A stretch of DNA of 64,000 nucleotides from Strongylocentrotus droebachiensis (lineage: Eukaryota > Echinodermata > Echinoidea > Camarodonta > Strongylocentrotidae). The position numbers were made by a program, and so were the translations under genes. Positions within the stretch are counted from its first letter, which is position 1, and every line of letters starts with the position of its first letter. The notes below the pieces were generated by a model. The model was given only the letters and a program-made list of their open reading frames with translations, was not told the DNA's origin and ran no database searches. Below, in pieces: positions 46,740 to 58,199 of the stretch. The stretch lies in NCBI GenBank assembly GCA_035222895.1, contig JAVYIG010005374.1, forward strand, positions 1 through 64,000, written 5' to 3'.

Positions 46740-47155
46740 AGGTTCCCAGTTTGCCGTAGACCAGTGTAGTTGCAGAGACTGGGAAGTCGGTAAGGCAAGG
46801 CGTGAGGTAAGTGCGGATTGTGAAAGTGGTCCCAATAAGTTGGTGCCACATGATTTAAATGGCCCCCTCTTCCTGCAAGACAAATACAAAAATAAAGCTT
46901 TATTAATTTGCAAAATTAAATAATTTTGTATCATTCATGAAGTATTGTATTGTTTTAGATTAAAGATCCTAATGAAATCGGCAATGATCATCTAAAACAT
47001 TCCTACAAAATTGTGAAAATTAATGACAAAAGCAAACAAATCTCAAGTGGATTTAGAAATATATTTACCTTCATCCCTCCCTCTTTGCTGTTTCAACATC
47101 GCTGCTCGTATCTTTTTCCTGGAGAAAATATAATATAATTATTAATATTATAAGA
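46740..47155. other. Unclassified spacer between blocks 1 and 2
   Basis: No gene or clear element; AATAAAGC at 46888 is an isolated polyadenylation-like motif. The block-2 duplication begins near 47155. Confidence 0.4.
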
Positions 47156-47659
47156 ACTTTTCATGCAATGCACAATGTATCTTGAAAAAGTTTTTCTAAT
47201 ATTTACCATTTTCCTGTTAATATGAACGTGATGGATTTTGTACAATTTTCTGTATGTATGTTAAAATGTCTGGAAATCGTGTTTGGAAAGTTCTAAAACA
47301 ATGCTCATTGCGTTGACTGTTTTGAAAACATTAGTAAATATTGATCCCTGTTTTAGCTTATACACATAAGTCATGGACAACAAATTATCCCTTATTTTTT
47401 CCAATGTAATGTTTTTATCAAAACGCAAAACTTTACCCCCATGTTGTGTGTTCCTTTGTTATGCCTTTCTCTTTTGTTACCTGTTAATTATTGTCGACAT
47501 ACTGTGTTTTGCCTGTCACCTTTTTGTAACTAGGTGAAATCTTCTGTTTTTTAAAACCTGCATTTGTTTCTAATAAACACTTGTTTTGTTGCTATTTTTC
47601 ATAAAATCGTGTTTGCTTGCTTGTTTGGTATATCAAGACACGTCTATATCTTGCCAAGT

Positions 47660-47855
47660 CGTGAGAGAGACCAAAATAGAGGGAGATAGAGAGAGAGAGA
47701 GAGAGAGAGACCGAGAGAGAGAGAGAGGGGGAGGAATAGAGAGAGAGAGACGGAGACAGAGACAGGCAGAGTGAGATAGGACGATAGAGACACATAAACA
47801 ACTAGAAAGATAAATAAAGAGAATGAGACAGATATTGCGTATGAGCAGAAGAGAG

Positions 47856-47894
<39 letters not shown>

Positions 47895-47895
47895 A
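47660..47895 (+). repeat. GA microsatellites
   Basis: Two (GA)n arrays (47668-47775 with interruptions, 47855-47892). ORFs across them are artefacts. Homologous to 28420-28502. Confidence 0.95.
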
Positions 47896-48169
47896 GCCTT
47901 TGGAAATCGTACGTCAAATTGAAATATTACAATATCTGGATAATTAGTTGATGAGCAAGGAGGGACCTCTAAAAATGATGACAGTATGGTCCGTACTTCA
48001 CTAATAGACTGGTTTATTGAAATATTTAAATTGTATGGATGTTTCTTTCCTGGGGACTTTGGTGATGAGTATTCCTTTAGCCTGTTACTAGTGACTTTTA
48101 GATTTTGGTGGACTGCTACGTGTGACGTCTTTTTAAGGCACTGGCAGTCACGTGTGACGTCCCTTTAAG

Positions 48170-48468
48170 GCAATGGCAGTGCGTTGTGCAGGTGGACCTC
48201 TACCCGGGGTTTCCCCTTATACGAATAGTGCAGTGGGTTGTTAACGCGCAAAGGTGGTGACTCTCCTCTACACGGGGTCCCCATTTAACGTCCTATCCCA
48301 GGGACGGAGTGTTTTCCACTTAACATAGCCTGCGTCTATGAAACAAGGGGAGGGGCACGTTAACACACAACGCAGGCTTTAGTCATCCGTCTGTGTTCTA
48401 TTCAAACCCGAGATCTTTGGTTCGACAGGTAGACGCTTTACCGACTGAGCCAACTCGCCTCCTCCTTA
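48170..48468 (-). mobile_element. tRNA-derived SINE (family S1), second copy
   Basis: On the minus strand: GGCGAGTTGGCTCAGTCGGT, GGTTTGAATAGAAC, then the same body as 14630-14925. The tRNA-like head is better preserved than in the first copy. It sits at a point where block 1 (near 30030) has no such insert, with homology resuming at AAAGTGAAGCGCATTTAAGG. Confidence 0.85.
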
Positions 48469-48756
48469 ATTATTAAAGTGAAGCGCATTTAAGGCGACAA
48501 CATTGTTGGTGCATGGTTAGCATTTTAATACAATTGATCCCTAAATATATTTGCCATTAAAATTAGGTCAGGAAAGTACAATGGAATTCAAAATAGTACA
48601 TATTTTCATCAAGCAGAGCGTGGATCCATTCTTAGAGGGGCACTGGCATCCGTAAGGCTAGGGAGGGGGCACCAGTCTCATTCCATGTATTCGCTGACTG
48701 AAATGCAAATAAGGAAGGTCAGCGGTCATGGGCGTGTGCGTGTGTCCTTTCATTAT

Positions 48757-51700
48757 CTTTTTTTTTTTAGCAGATGTTTCTGCATTTATTGATAAATCAA
48801 ATACAAAACATTCAAATAACAATAATAGTATATAATATAATTGATTTACATCAAGAGTGACAACTTAATACACACAAAATAAAATATTTAAAAAAAAAGT
48901 ACATAATTGAAAGCTTGAAAGTATGGAGGTAAGTAAAAATAATCAAGATAAATGCAGAGGCCAACTATCATAAGCTAAGAAGCTTGAGGCGATAGCAGCC
49001 GGGAAGGGGGGGGGGGGGGTACATGGCGCTGTTTTTAGGAGAATGTAGGGGAATAGAGAGTCACATATAAAGATTTTGTTCAGGAAATATCTGAATAAAA
49101 AGTGGAAAGAAATTAAGAAAAAAGAAAAAAGAAGAAAAATGTGCAAGTGTGTGCAAGTGGGTGTGTGCAGGTGAAGTAAGTGTTCGATTCGTATTGTTAA
49201 TGAACTGGTCATCTAAAATTAATTTAAGTAAACAATCAAAACCTCTGAGACCCTTATGATGTTTTTGAATATGTAGATATTAAATATTTTTTCATCGATG
49301 CTTTAAATGAATAAAGAGTTGCAGAGTGTTTAATATTGTCAGGTAAAGCATTCCAAATGTCTGGACCATGATGTCTTATCGATTTATAGGCCATAATAAT
49401 TTTGGGGTTTGTTAAGTGGAAATCGGATGAGTGTCGTGTGGGATAAGAATGTATATCACTATTGTAAACAAAAATATTTCGAAATGCCAAAGGTATAGTA
49501 TTTATCCAACATTTATACATAAAGATTGCAGTTTGAAAACTGTGAATGTCAGCGATTTTTAATGTTTTTAGTTTACAAAATATTGGATCAGTATGGGCTA
49601 AATAATGTGAATGTGTACAAAGACGAAGTGCTTTCTTTTGGAGACGATATATTAACATAATTTTCATCTTACTACTATTGCCCCAAACTATGTTACAATA
49701 AGATATGTATGACAAAATGAAGGAATTGTAAAGCATAAATAGTGACTTTTGTGATAGATAATATTTTAATTTATATAAAATGCCTATGCTTCTCGAGACT
49801 AGCATGCAAATGTTGTTAATATGACTATTCCAAGTTAGGTTTGAATCAATCATTACACCTAAGAATTTTGTAACTTCTTTTTCAATTATGGGCATGTTAT
49901 CTATAAAAATATCATAATGAAGTACATGTTTAGAGTGTATGTTTTTGAAATAAATACAATTAGTCTTATTAATATTTAAAGAGAGTTTATTGGATTTGAA
50001 CCAAGATGATAATTTATTTAGTTCTAAATTGAGGGTTGTAATGAGAATGTTTAAGTCTTTATGCGAATAAAATACGTTGGTATCGTCTGCGAACAGAACA
50101 TATGTTAGGAGTGGTGATGCATTAACAATATCATTCATATATACTAAAAACAGTAAGGGACCTAATATGGAGCCTTGTGGTACTCCGCATTCTATGGTGG
50201 AAATATTAGATGTTGTAGATTTAAACATAACATATTGATGTCTATTACGCAAATAGTCTTCAAACCAAGAAAGTACAATCCCTCTAACTCCATATGCTTT
50301 TAATTTATGTATTAATATACGATGGTCCATGGTATCGAATGCTTTCGATAAGTCCATAAAAACACCTACAGTGTGTTCTTTTTTAGAAAGGGAATCAGTT
50401 ATTTTGTCACATAATTGTAGAATAGCATAATCAGTAGAGTGGTTCTTTCTAAATCCATATTGATTAGGAATTAAAAAGTTATTGATATCTAAGAAAGAAT
50501 ATAATCGTTTATATACTATTTTCTCTAATATCTTTGAAATGCTTGGTAGTAAAGAAATTGGTCGGTAGTTTGAAACTTTAGAGTGATCATCCTTTTTATA
50601 TATCGGAATTATTTTTGCAACTTTTAGTGGGTCGGGAAAAACCCCTTGGGAAAGAGATAAATTAAAGATATGTGATAACGGGGAAGCTATGAAGTGAATT
50701 ATTTGTTTTAATAAAGATACACTTAGCTCATCGTAGCCACTAGATTTACTGCTTTTTAATGAACGAACAATTTCTAAAATCTCTTGAATATTTGTTGGAT
50801 TAAAAAATAAGGATTGATTAACGTTATTATTTAAGTATTTCAAAAAATCATTCTTTTCATTGATTATTTTGGAAGCTAAATCCGGTCCAATATTAGTAAA
50901 GTATTTATTGAATGCCTCAGCAACATCATTTTGGTCTATGTGATGCCCATTATCATTAAATTCAATATTATTTGGAGTATCCTTTTTCTTCCCCAAAATG
51001 TCATTAACTGTTTGCCATAATGATTGATTATTATCTTTATTATTTTCAATTTTATTACCATAGTATAATTTGCGTGATAAACGAATAATTGAAGTCAATT
51101 TATTACGGTACTTTTTATATTTATTTTGATTTTCATTTGTAGGTGATCGAAGTGAGATTTTATATAAACGAATTCGGGTAGATATTGATTTAAGTATACC
51201 TTGAGTAATCCATGGTCGTTTATTTTTCTTTTTATTTGACTTAATTCTTGAGAGGGGCACATTTTTATTATAATGACAAAGAAGTTTGTTTATAAATTTT
51301 TCATATGAACTGTTCACATCTCTTTCAAAATAAATATCATACCAATCTTCTTGACTCAAGTCTATTTTTAAGGATTCAATATTACGTTTGGTTTCTTTAC
51401 GTCGTGTTGTGTGTTCTTTATTGGGAATTTGTAGGTGTTTATCATTAGGACCCATCGTAAATATTGGTAAATGGTCTGAAATATCATAATATATTATTCC
51501 ATTCTGTTTATTATCTAATACGTTTGAGAAAATATTATCAATTATAGTATGTGTTAAGTTTGTAATCCTAGTTGGTTTATTAATGAGAGGTTTAAAAAAA
51601 AATGAAGATAATAAATTAGTGAAGTGTTGGCCAAGAACGGTAAAAGGTAAGGATATATCGATATTAAAGTCTCCCATAATATATACATCTTTATTTTCTC

Positions 51701-52400
51701 TAGAAATAAATTCAAGGCATGATTCTAATTCATCAAAAAATGTGTCGGCTACATTGTTAGGTGGTCTGTACATTACCCCAACGATTCTATTCTTATGTTT
51801 ATCATCAATAATTTCTAAAAATAATGTTTCTATTCCTTCCAGTTGAATATCATGTCTTATTTTAAATTGTACATCATTACGAGAATAAAAAGCGACACCT
51901 CCCCCCTTTCCGTTTTTACGGTCTGAATGAATAAATTCATAATTCTCAATGTTGAATATTGGAGGAGAAGTTGAGTGTAACCAGGTTTCGGTAAGTCCTA
52001 TCAAAGAAAATGAAAATGTGTTTAGGATAGATAAAAATTCTTCAAAATTATCGAAATTCTTTTGTAAGCTTCGAATATTGATGTTTAATAAACTAAAACA
52101 GTGAAGGTTATTATTGGGTCCCGTTGAATTAAAATTTGAATTAAATTCACTAGTAGTATAATATTTACTCTGGGGTGTATAAACTTGATCATTCAGAATA
52201 TCATTTAAAGCCATTAAGATTACAAATGTGGTATTGCGACCAGTATAAATTAATACTATGTGTTTGGTGCGTGCATGTGCGTGTAAGAGTGGAAGTGCAT
52301 TTATAATGGGTGTCGGCAAAAACCAACAAAATCAGGGGGGTGTACATGATGTTCACTTGTGCGTGACTATCAGACAGACTCGGGGCCGGTGACAGCGTTC
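48757..52400 (-). mobile_element. Full-length or near full-length non-LTR retrotransposon
   Basis: It contains one long intact ORF (49254-52319, minus), a 0.5-kb 3' UTR, an AATAAA signal (complement at 48785-48790) and a poly(A) tail read as T11 at 48758-48768. The 5' boundary is set only approximately, near 52400. It splits block 2 relative to block 1. No separate ORF1 was found upstream; either it is missing, lies in a truncated 5' end, or the clade has a single ORF. Confidence 0.9.
49254..52319 (-). CDS. LINE endonuclease-reverse transcriptase polyprotein, intact (1021 aa)
   Basis: The N-terminal half is an APE-type endonuclease (residues about 76-288) with LLNINIRSL (77-85), LTETW (109-113), YRPP (184-187), GDFNID (216-221) and SDHLPIF (281-287). 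The reverse transcriptase (about 510-830) has NYRPISLLP (584-592), MDLSKAFDT (655-663), PQGSILGP (714-721) and the catalytic FADD (743-746). The C-terminus has LQKKALRLC and GPDIWNALPDNIK. All catalytic signatures appear present and there is no stop, so it could be active or recently active. The first Met may not be used; MALNDILND at residue 36 is an alternative. It fits the CR1/Jockey/Daphne assemblage; the exact clade needs a tree. Confidence 0.95.
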   Translation of the reverse strand: MPTPIINALPLLHAHARTKHIVLIYTGRNTTFVILMALNDILNDQVYTPQSKYYTTSEFNSNFNSTGPNNNLHCFSLLNINIRSLQKNFDNFEEFLSILNTFSFSLIGLTETWLHSTSPPIFNIENYEFIHSDRKNGKGGGVAFYSRNDVQFKIRHDIQLEGIETLFLEIIDDKHKNRIVGVMYRPPNNVADTFFDELESCLEFISRENKDVYIMGDFNIDISLPFTVLGQHFTNLLSSFFFKPLINKPTRITNLTHTIIDNIFSNVLDNKQNGIIYYDISDHLPIFTMGPNDKHLQIPNKEHTTRRKETKRNIESLKIDLSQEDWYDIYFERDVNSSYEKFINKLLCHYNKNVPLSRIKSNKKKNKRPWITQGILKSISTRIRLYKISLRSPTNENQNKYKKYRNKLTSIIRLSRKLYYGNKIENNKDNNQSLWQTVNDILGKKKDTPNNIEFNDNGHHIDQNDVAEAFNKYFTNIGPDLASKIINEKNDFLKYLNNNVNQSLFFNPTNIQEILEIVRSLKSSKSSGYDELSVSLLKQIIHFIASPLSHIFNLSLSQGVFPDPLKVAKIIPIYKKDDHSKVSNYRPISLLPSISKILEKIVYKRLYSFLDINNFLIPNQYGFRKNHSTDYAILQLCDKITDSLSKKEHTVGVFMDLSKAFDTMDHRILIHKLKAYGVRGIVLSWFEDYLRNRHQYVMFKSTTSNISTIECGVPQGSILGPLLFLVYMNDIVNASPLLTYVLFADDTNVFYSHKDLNILITTLNLELNKLSSWFKSNKLSLNINKTNCIYFKNIHSKHVLHYDIFIDNMPIIEKEVTKFLGVMIDSNLTWNSHINNICMLVSRSIGILYKLKYYLSQKSLFMLYNSFILSYISYCNIVWGNSSKMKIMLIYRLQKKALRLCTHSHYLAHTDPIFCKLKTLKIADIHSFQTAIFMYKCWINTIPLAFRNIFVYNSDIHSYPTRHSSDFHLTNPKIIMAYKSIRHHGPDIWNALPDNIKHSATLYSFKASMKKYLISTYSKTS

Positions 52401-53684
52401 AAACGTGGTCATTAATTAAAAATAAGAAAAAACTTAGAAATTTGTAATTTAAGAAAGTTTTATTATTATTATTTTTTTTTTTTTAGTATTGTTATCGTTT
52501 AAATTTACAGTGATGAATTGTTTTCGAAACGTACTACCTTTAAGTTACAGAGAAAGGTGGGTAAGCCTATGTGCTATACCAATCTTTATCCTTCTATTAT
52601 TTTAATACCTTTTTTTCTCCTTTTCCTTTCTAGTTTGTTTTAAAGCAATTCGATAGCGATAGGGTGCACATCACATGCTCCCATTTAGTTACGTCACTGG
52701 CTCTGAGTATAGTCTTCTAGAACTGTTGATATGGGCGATGTCTGTGTTTTTTCCCACAAATGATACAGCCATGCTGATAACTCAAACATTTATAGTACAC
52801 ATAGAATTGGGATTTATTGGTCCAAAGACTCTGAACGCATAGTCAAAAATTTGAGGCGTTGTTCCTATTATTTCATCAGAAAATGAACAATAATTCATGC
52901 ATGATTGCGCCTTTGACAATGAAAACGCCACTGAACTTTGTACACAGGCGTTTCATTTAGTGTCAACGAACCAATGCATCAGGACTGTCGATTTTGTGTA
53001 CATGATAAAAGACCCGTTCATGGGCTCCATATTGTCACATTCGCGAAATTTATGCTGCCGTGATCATGGGGGTATAATATATTTTGCTGGACATATATTT
53101 TCACGATGCATTTACATACTTCTGGGAATTATTTGTCCACGTGTTATCATGAACAAGTCATGATCAAATCGTGTAGTATCTCCTGTTTGACTTGTAATTC
53201 TGTGTTTGCCAACATTTTCCAGCGTCTTTGAACATTTTTCCTCACATGCATTGACCATGTATGTTGGAAAAAATAATTGGTGACAAAATCTTCTGCGAGG
53301 ATTGAGGAAAGAAGGGTGTATATCTCCACTGGACATTAACAGCACAACTCATGGGGCATTCCTAGTTTTCTAACGCACTGGATAAAGAAGACTACATTTA
53401 TTATCATTCTCACACTGTTGCTCTACCAATCCGGATCATGGATATCAGCTGTTCTTCTAAAAGCATCGTTAGTATAAAATTCGTATAATTTTCCTTCTGG
53501 TCTGTAGCATTTCTTGTCCCAGTATGTCAAATTCCCACTAATCTCATTGTCTACCTGTAAGTAGGTCCGTCCCATGCTGTATTCCACACAAGTTCATTCC
53601 ATGTCTGATGCATGTGTCCATCAGACCCTCACGATCAAGGCTCATCATTGAATACACCAATTCAGTTAGGAGATAATGGTATGT

Positions 53685-53834
53685 TAAAGATACTATGTCC
53701 CTTTTGCAGCCAACCTCAAATTCAAAACCTCAATATGTCCTATCTGTGAAATTTAAATGTTAGCAGTGTCCTAATATTCAAATTATTCAAGGAAACCTGT
53801 TTACTTGCTAGACTTCACTGTCAGACACTATTGT
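53685..53834 (-). mobile_element. MITE-K, left-end fragment
   Basis: Starts TAAAGATACTATGTCCCTTT and follows the family to GTCAGACACTATTG, then stops. Its internal deletion (CAAATTCAAAACCTCAATATG) differs from all other copies. About 26 bases later another left end begins (53861). Confidence 0.85.
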
Positions 53835-53860
53835 CAGTATTGGGTAACTTCAATATACAT

Positions 53861-54401
53861 TAAAGGTACTATGTCCCTTTTGCAGCCGACCTCAAATGCT
53901 GTAGAACTTTGCAGGAATTATGAATATGTCATGTATGTCATATCTGTGAAATTTAAACGTTAGCAGTGTCCTCATATTCAAATTATGCAAGGAAAACCGT
54001 TTACTTGCTAGACTTCACTGTCAGACACTTTTGAGTGACTGACTGGCTTTTTTTCTTCTTTGGTAATAACATACATAAAATGAGCTGTAAAGGGTACATG
54101 AGCATTTGTCTACATCAATAACCCACACCTTGCAATGGCCCAAATTAAACTGATTGGATCTTTGCGCAGCATAAAACGTACGACCATGCGGTACAATGGC
54201 CTGAAAATCAAGACTATTACTTATTGGCTCTATAGCTCCTAAGTCGATTTGACAACTAATAGTCGTTATTTTCCCACTTAAAGACATTTTCAAGCCCCCC
54301 TTTTTTAAGGGGAGTTCTAAATTAGTATTATCTTTCAAATGCCATCGGAATTTAACCTTTTCATTTTTCTTTGGCCTGCAAATGGGACATAGTACCTTTA
54401 A
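53861..54401 (-). mobile_element. MITE-K, full but mosaic copy with ORF
   Basis: The first 215 bases, and about 12 bases of upstream flank, are essentially identical to the copy at 42031. From about 54076 it diverges clearly. The ORF on the minus strand (from 54021) is open and extended upstream into flanking DNA. Right end ATGGGACATAGTACCTTTA. Confidence 0.9.
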
Positions 54402-55085
54402 CTCCCCGAGTCCTTGCGCACGGGGGTGGTCGAGACTTCCTTGTCGACCTGGCTTGCTGCGCTTGGGTGTCACCTCCGCCAGCGTGGTTTTATATTAAAC
54501 TGAATACTAAATTCTACTGCTTCCGCCTCTTCTTGCTTCTTTTCCTCCTTAATATTTCCCCCGCTTATTATATTGTTAACACGCACGTGTTTATAATTGC
54601 AAAATAACGATGTTCTTTTGTTATGGCCTAAATATACACTGTAATTTTGATTTCAAGAAAATGTAACACTGATAAATATGTACTTCTCTCCTTTCTGTTT
54701 GCTTTACTTTTCCCTCTCTCTTTGCTCTCTCTCTCTCTCTCTCTCTCCCCCCCTTTGTCTCTTTTAGTTTCCTTTCATTTTCTATAGTATAGTTTAATAT
54801 GTTGCCTATACAGCAACATCTCCTACACTTATTCAATGTGTCAAATGTTAATTGGCCTATACATTTGTTTGTAATTGATTAATATTAGGCTAAACTTCTT
54901 ATTTCTGTTTTATGTAAATCATCCATTGGAATTGGGACAGGAGGCTTTATGCCACAGTAATTTAGTTAACTTTTTCTGTCCCTGGCGTTCCAATGGTTGA
55001 TAACTATGTCTTATTTTGTATTGTGTACACTGATATGTAATGTTTTCCTTTGCCGAATAAATAATAATAATAATAATAATAATAA
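54402..55085 (+). mobile_element. 5'-truncated LINE 3' end with (AAT)n tail
   Basis: Starts directly at the MITE-K end and finishes with GCCGAATAAATAATAATAAT at about 55053-55085. A CT microsatellite (54714-54747) lies inside. No recognisable reverse transcriptase residues remain. The assignment rests on the polyadenylation signal and tail. Confidence 0.55.
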
Positions 55086-55725
55086 GGCTATTAACTCTCA
55101 TAGGGATGATTAGGGTCATGAAACTTGGTGCTGACATCCTTGGGACAAGATGTTGTCACCTACGATTGTCCCTCTCCTACCAGGTGTATAGGATATGGGT
55201 ATATAGCCTAGTTATGCTGGTGCAATAAAAGGTTCAGGCCCTCGGGAAGAACAGTGTTAATTTTGATTATTGAATAATCTTATCATTATAGTTTATCATA
55301 ATAGTTTATTGTCATTGTTGGTTCAACAGTTCCAGATTGCAGAATGCAGGCACGTAACTCTTTATCTGTGCCTATATTGAATAATCCAATTTCATCGGCA
55401 TTATAATACTGCTAAGACTGTGTACGAAAACCTACATATTTATTATCTGTTAAATACATATTATGTCACGTCGAATCGATAGATACGGTGATTAAAATCA
55501 CAGGTTTTCGATCGTATCCTTTTCAATGAATGAAATGTTGTCGTGGCGACCCAACTGTTCGATATTCACAAGGTCTATAAATGGTTACACATGTTGGGAA
55601 AATAATACCATACATACAAATCGGCTGTACCGGACGTTGCCAACCTGATTTGCAATATTTTTTTTTTATGAAGTTTTTTTTATGAGGTTTTTTCTCGAAA
55701 TTATTAAATAGAGTTTCGAATATAA
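55086..55725. other. Unclassified; old SINE-like piece
   Basis: CAGGCCCTCGGGAAGAACAG (55229-55248) resembles the 3' part of the SINE at 56068. The rest has no recognised content. Confidence 0.4.
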
Positions 55726-55727
55726 AC

Positions 55728-58190
55728 ATAATGTTCAACATGTTTATTCCACTTTACACATACTCCTAAATCAATTGAGAAACTAAAAATATAATACAAA
55801 CGGAAACAAGAAACAAAATAGCTGTAAAAACTATTTCTTCATACCAACTAATTCTACTAAAAGTTTCTAATGAAAGCACGAGAAATCTTTCTTTGATTGT
55901 AAAATATGCGTTATTAAATCTCTCCTCCTACCACATTATTAATGTATCTTTTTTCTTCTCGGGGTTATGTGTTAAAATTCTTGCTTCCTTTTTAAGGATC
56001 TGAATAAACTATTATAGAATCATTGGGAATGGAGGTAAAGACAGATTTGAGAGAAACAAAATTGTAGAGGTGTCGTGGATGAGTGGATATGTCACCGGAC
56101 TGTGGATCACAAGGTCAGCGGTTCAAGTCCCACCGCGGCACTAATTTGGCAAGACATTGATCTACATTTGCCACTCTCCACCCAGGTGTTAAATGGGTAC
56201 CCGGTAGGATGCGAAAGCTAAGATAAGCAAGTGTGCGCTTGTAAAAATGATGCAATGGCTAGAATGCTCCCCAGGGAGTGGAGAATATGGATACATTGTA
56301 TGCGGGTAAGCCTGAATCCGAAGACCGGGGTAATAATATGATTGTAGGGCCCTCAGGGAGAACAGTATTAATGCTGATGAGGCTACCCTGGGTAAACAAG
56401 ACATATTATTATTATTATTATTATTATTAAAATTGCTGTGTAACGATTTAATCTTGTGGTCTATGCATGACTTGGATCAGTACACATTTGCACTAACTTA
56501 GAAAATGATGTGGGTTAAAGATTTGCTTGATACAAAATTTGAGTGTTGTTGGAAAGTAAATTAAATGTCTATTTTTACTTGGGAATGAAAAAAAATGTAC
56601 ACTCAGCTAATTCTATTAAAGCATGATAGATTTTCAAAGTGAACGCTGCATTTGACCTAGTGGGTAGACGAATTTACGATATAGGTCTTTGTCAACACCA
56701 GTGAGTATACTATCAAAATCCGTACAATTTTTGTATCAGAACATTGGCACAATACAAATAAATTGTACTGTTAATTATCTACTGAGCCCATCCAATTCAG
56801 AAAATATTTGTTTTGAAGAATTGATTCTTAATTTTAAAGTTTTACTATAAGATAGAAGTAAATACACTTTTCCGATGAAAAATATTCCTAGTGAAGGTTT
56901 GATGACCTAAATGAAGATGATAATGATGTGCTAGATAATATTGGGCATTCATATGAAGTGATGTTTGAAAAGAATGTCCCAGAAAAACGATGTGACTATT
57001 GGAAGGATATGTTTCTATTCCAGGAGATTTACACTTGGATGAGTTTTTTTAATTTTTAAAAATTGTTTAATAATACAATTGCACTGAACTATTCTTTACT
57101 TAAGATAAGGAGAAGAGATTCCCCAAACTGCACCTTTTGTGATAAAGAGGAAAAAACAGTGTTACTTGTATTTGGTTGGTGTAAAATAGTAAGGCCAATC
57201 TAGAATTAGCTTGTTTGTCACTATATACAAGCTTTTAATCCTTGAAAACTTATTTGATGTCCAGAAGAACAAGTTTTTGTCATCTATGTTTTTATGTCTA
57301 AAATACAATAATTATGTGTGCAACTTCCAATGAAGACATCCATCTGTCGTTGGTTTTAAACAATTTATCAATACTTAAAAACAAACGTTATATTACGTTG
57401 CCAAAGAAGAAAGGTAAATTAACATTTCATTTCAGGAAGCAGAAGTTTGAAATCTAATCTGACATCTTCACCTTTTATTTTCTCTCATATTGAAGAATAT
57501 TAAAAATATTATTTCCATACTACATTATTGTATTTTTTGGGGAAGGGGAGTGTCCTTTTTTGTTGTTGTTTGTTCTTTTAAAATGATTTCTTGTACATGA
57601 AAATTATATTTCATTATTGTGCTATATCTGTTTTGTTATATCTTTTGCTTTTTAAAACCAATAAAACATATAAATGAATAACATTTTTATAATAATAACA
57701 TTAAAACGTGTTATAATACCCTAGACTAATCTATGCTTTGTGAATGATCATTTACAGAATAGCACAGTGCTTTGGTTAATGATCTATAACCAATAGTTTG
57801 TATAGTAGGTCTGAATTCATTGCATGTGAAATTGGGGATATTGTGCATTTCAAAATAAACTACATGCCTCACCTTCGAACCGGGTCTTTTGTTACTCTGA
57901 TAAAATGACTATACATAAATTCCAAAGTGCTTGACGTCATCTCTCTGTTTAGTAACCATAGAAATACAGGATAAAGGTACTATCGAAGCAAGAATAGTCC
58001 AGTTACCACGTTTGACAAAAGGGGTTTTCCCGAATTTTTCTACGGACTCACACATTATTTGCGTAACCTTGTTACTTTATAGTAAAATATTTAGCTCTTA
58101 GTCCATTGTCCAAGAGAAGTTTTGATGCCCCCCTGTCACCAATATCCTAATGTGTATAGGTTTCTGAATTTGGGTAATGTAATTCTTTGA
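55728..58190 (+). repeat. Tandem block 2, second collinear part
   Basis: Paralogue of 33175-36650; carries SINE S3 but lacks SINE S2, its nested MITE and the LINE tail found in block 1. Long stretches align at an estimated 80-85 percent, so the duplication is not recent. Confidence 0.85.
56068..56430 (+). mobile_element. tRNA-derived SINE (family S3) with (TTA)n tail
   Basis: The head at 56070-56143 is a nearly complete tRNA-like fold: GTGTCGTGGATGAGTGGATA (A box), GACTGTGGATC at the anticodon arm, AGGTCAGCGGTTCAAGTCCC (B box), and a CGCGGCAC acceptor complement. The body has CACCCAGGTGTTAAATGGGT and CCCTCAGGGAGAACAG. Absent from the block-1 site (33470). An extended tail marks it as a SINE rather than a tRNA gene. 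Confidence 0.9.
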
Positions 58191-58199
58191 CAGAACATA

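Larger units (their letters stand above)
47155..53640 (+). repeat. Tandem block 2, first collinear part
   Basis: Paralogue of 26990-31605. It lacks the three hAT/G-tract elements at 30.75, 31.25 and 31.6 kb and the repeat at 27.07 kb, but has gained a SINE S1 (48170) and the LINE (48757-52400) with flanking sequence. Confidence 0.85.

Noticed and set aside
56070..56143. Functional tRNA gene
   Set aside because: The tRNA-like head is followed by a SINE body and a (TTA)n tail, and the insertion is absent from the paralogous block.
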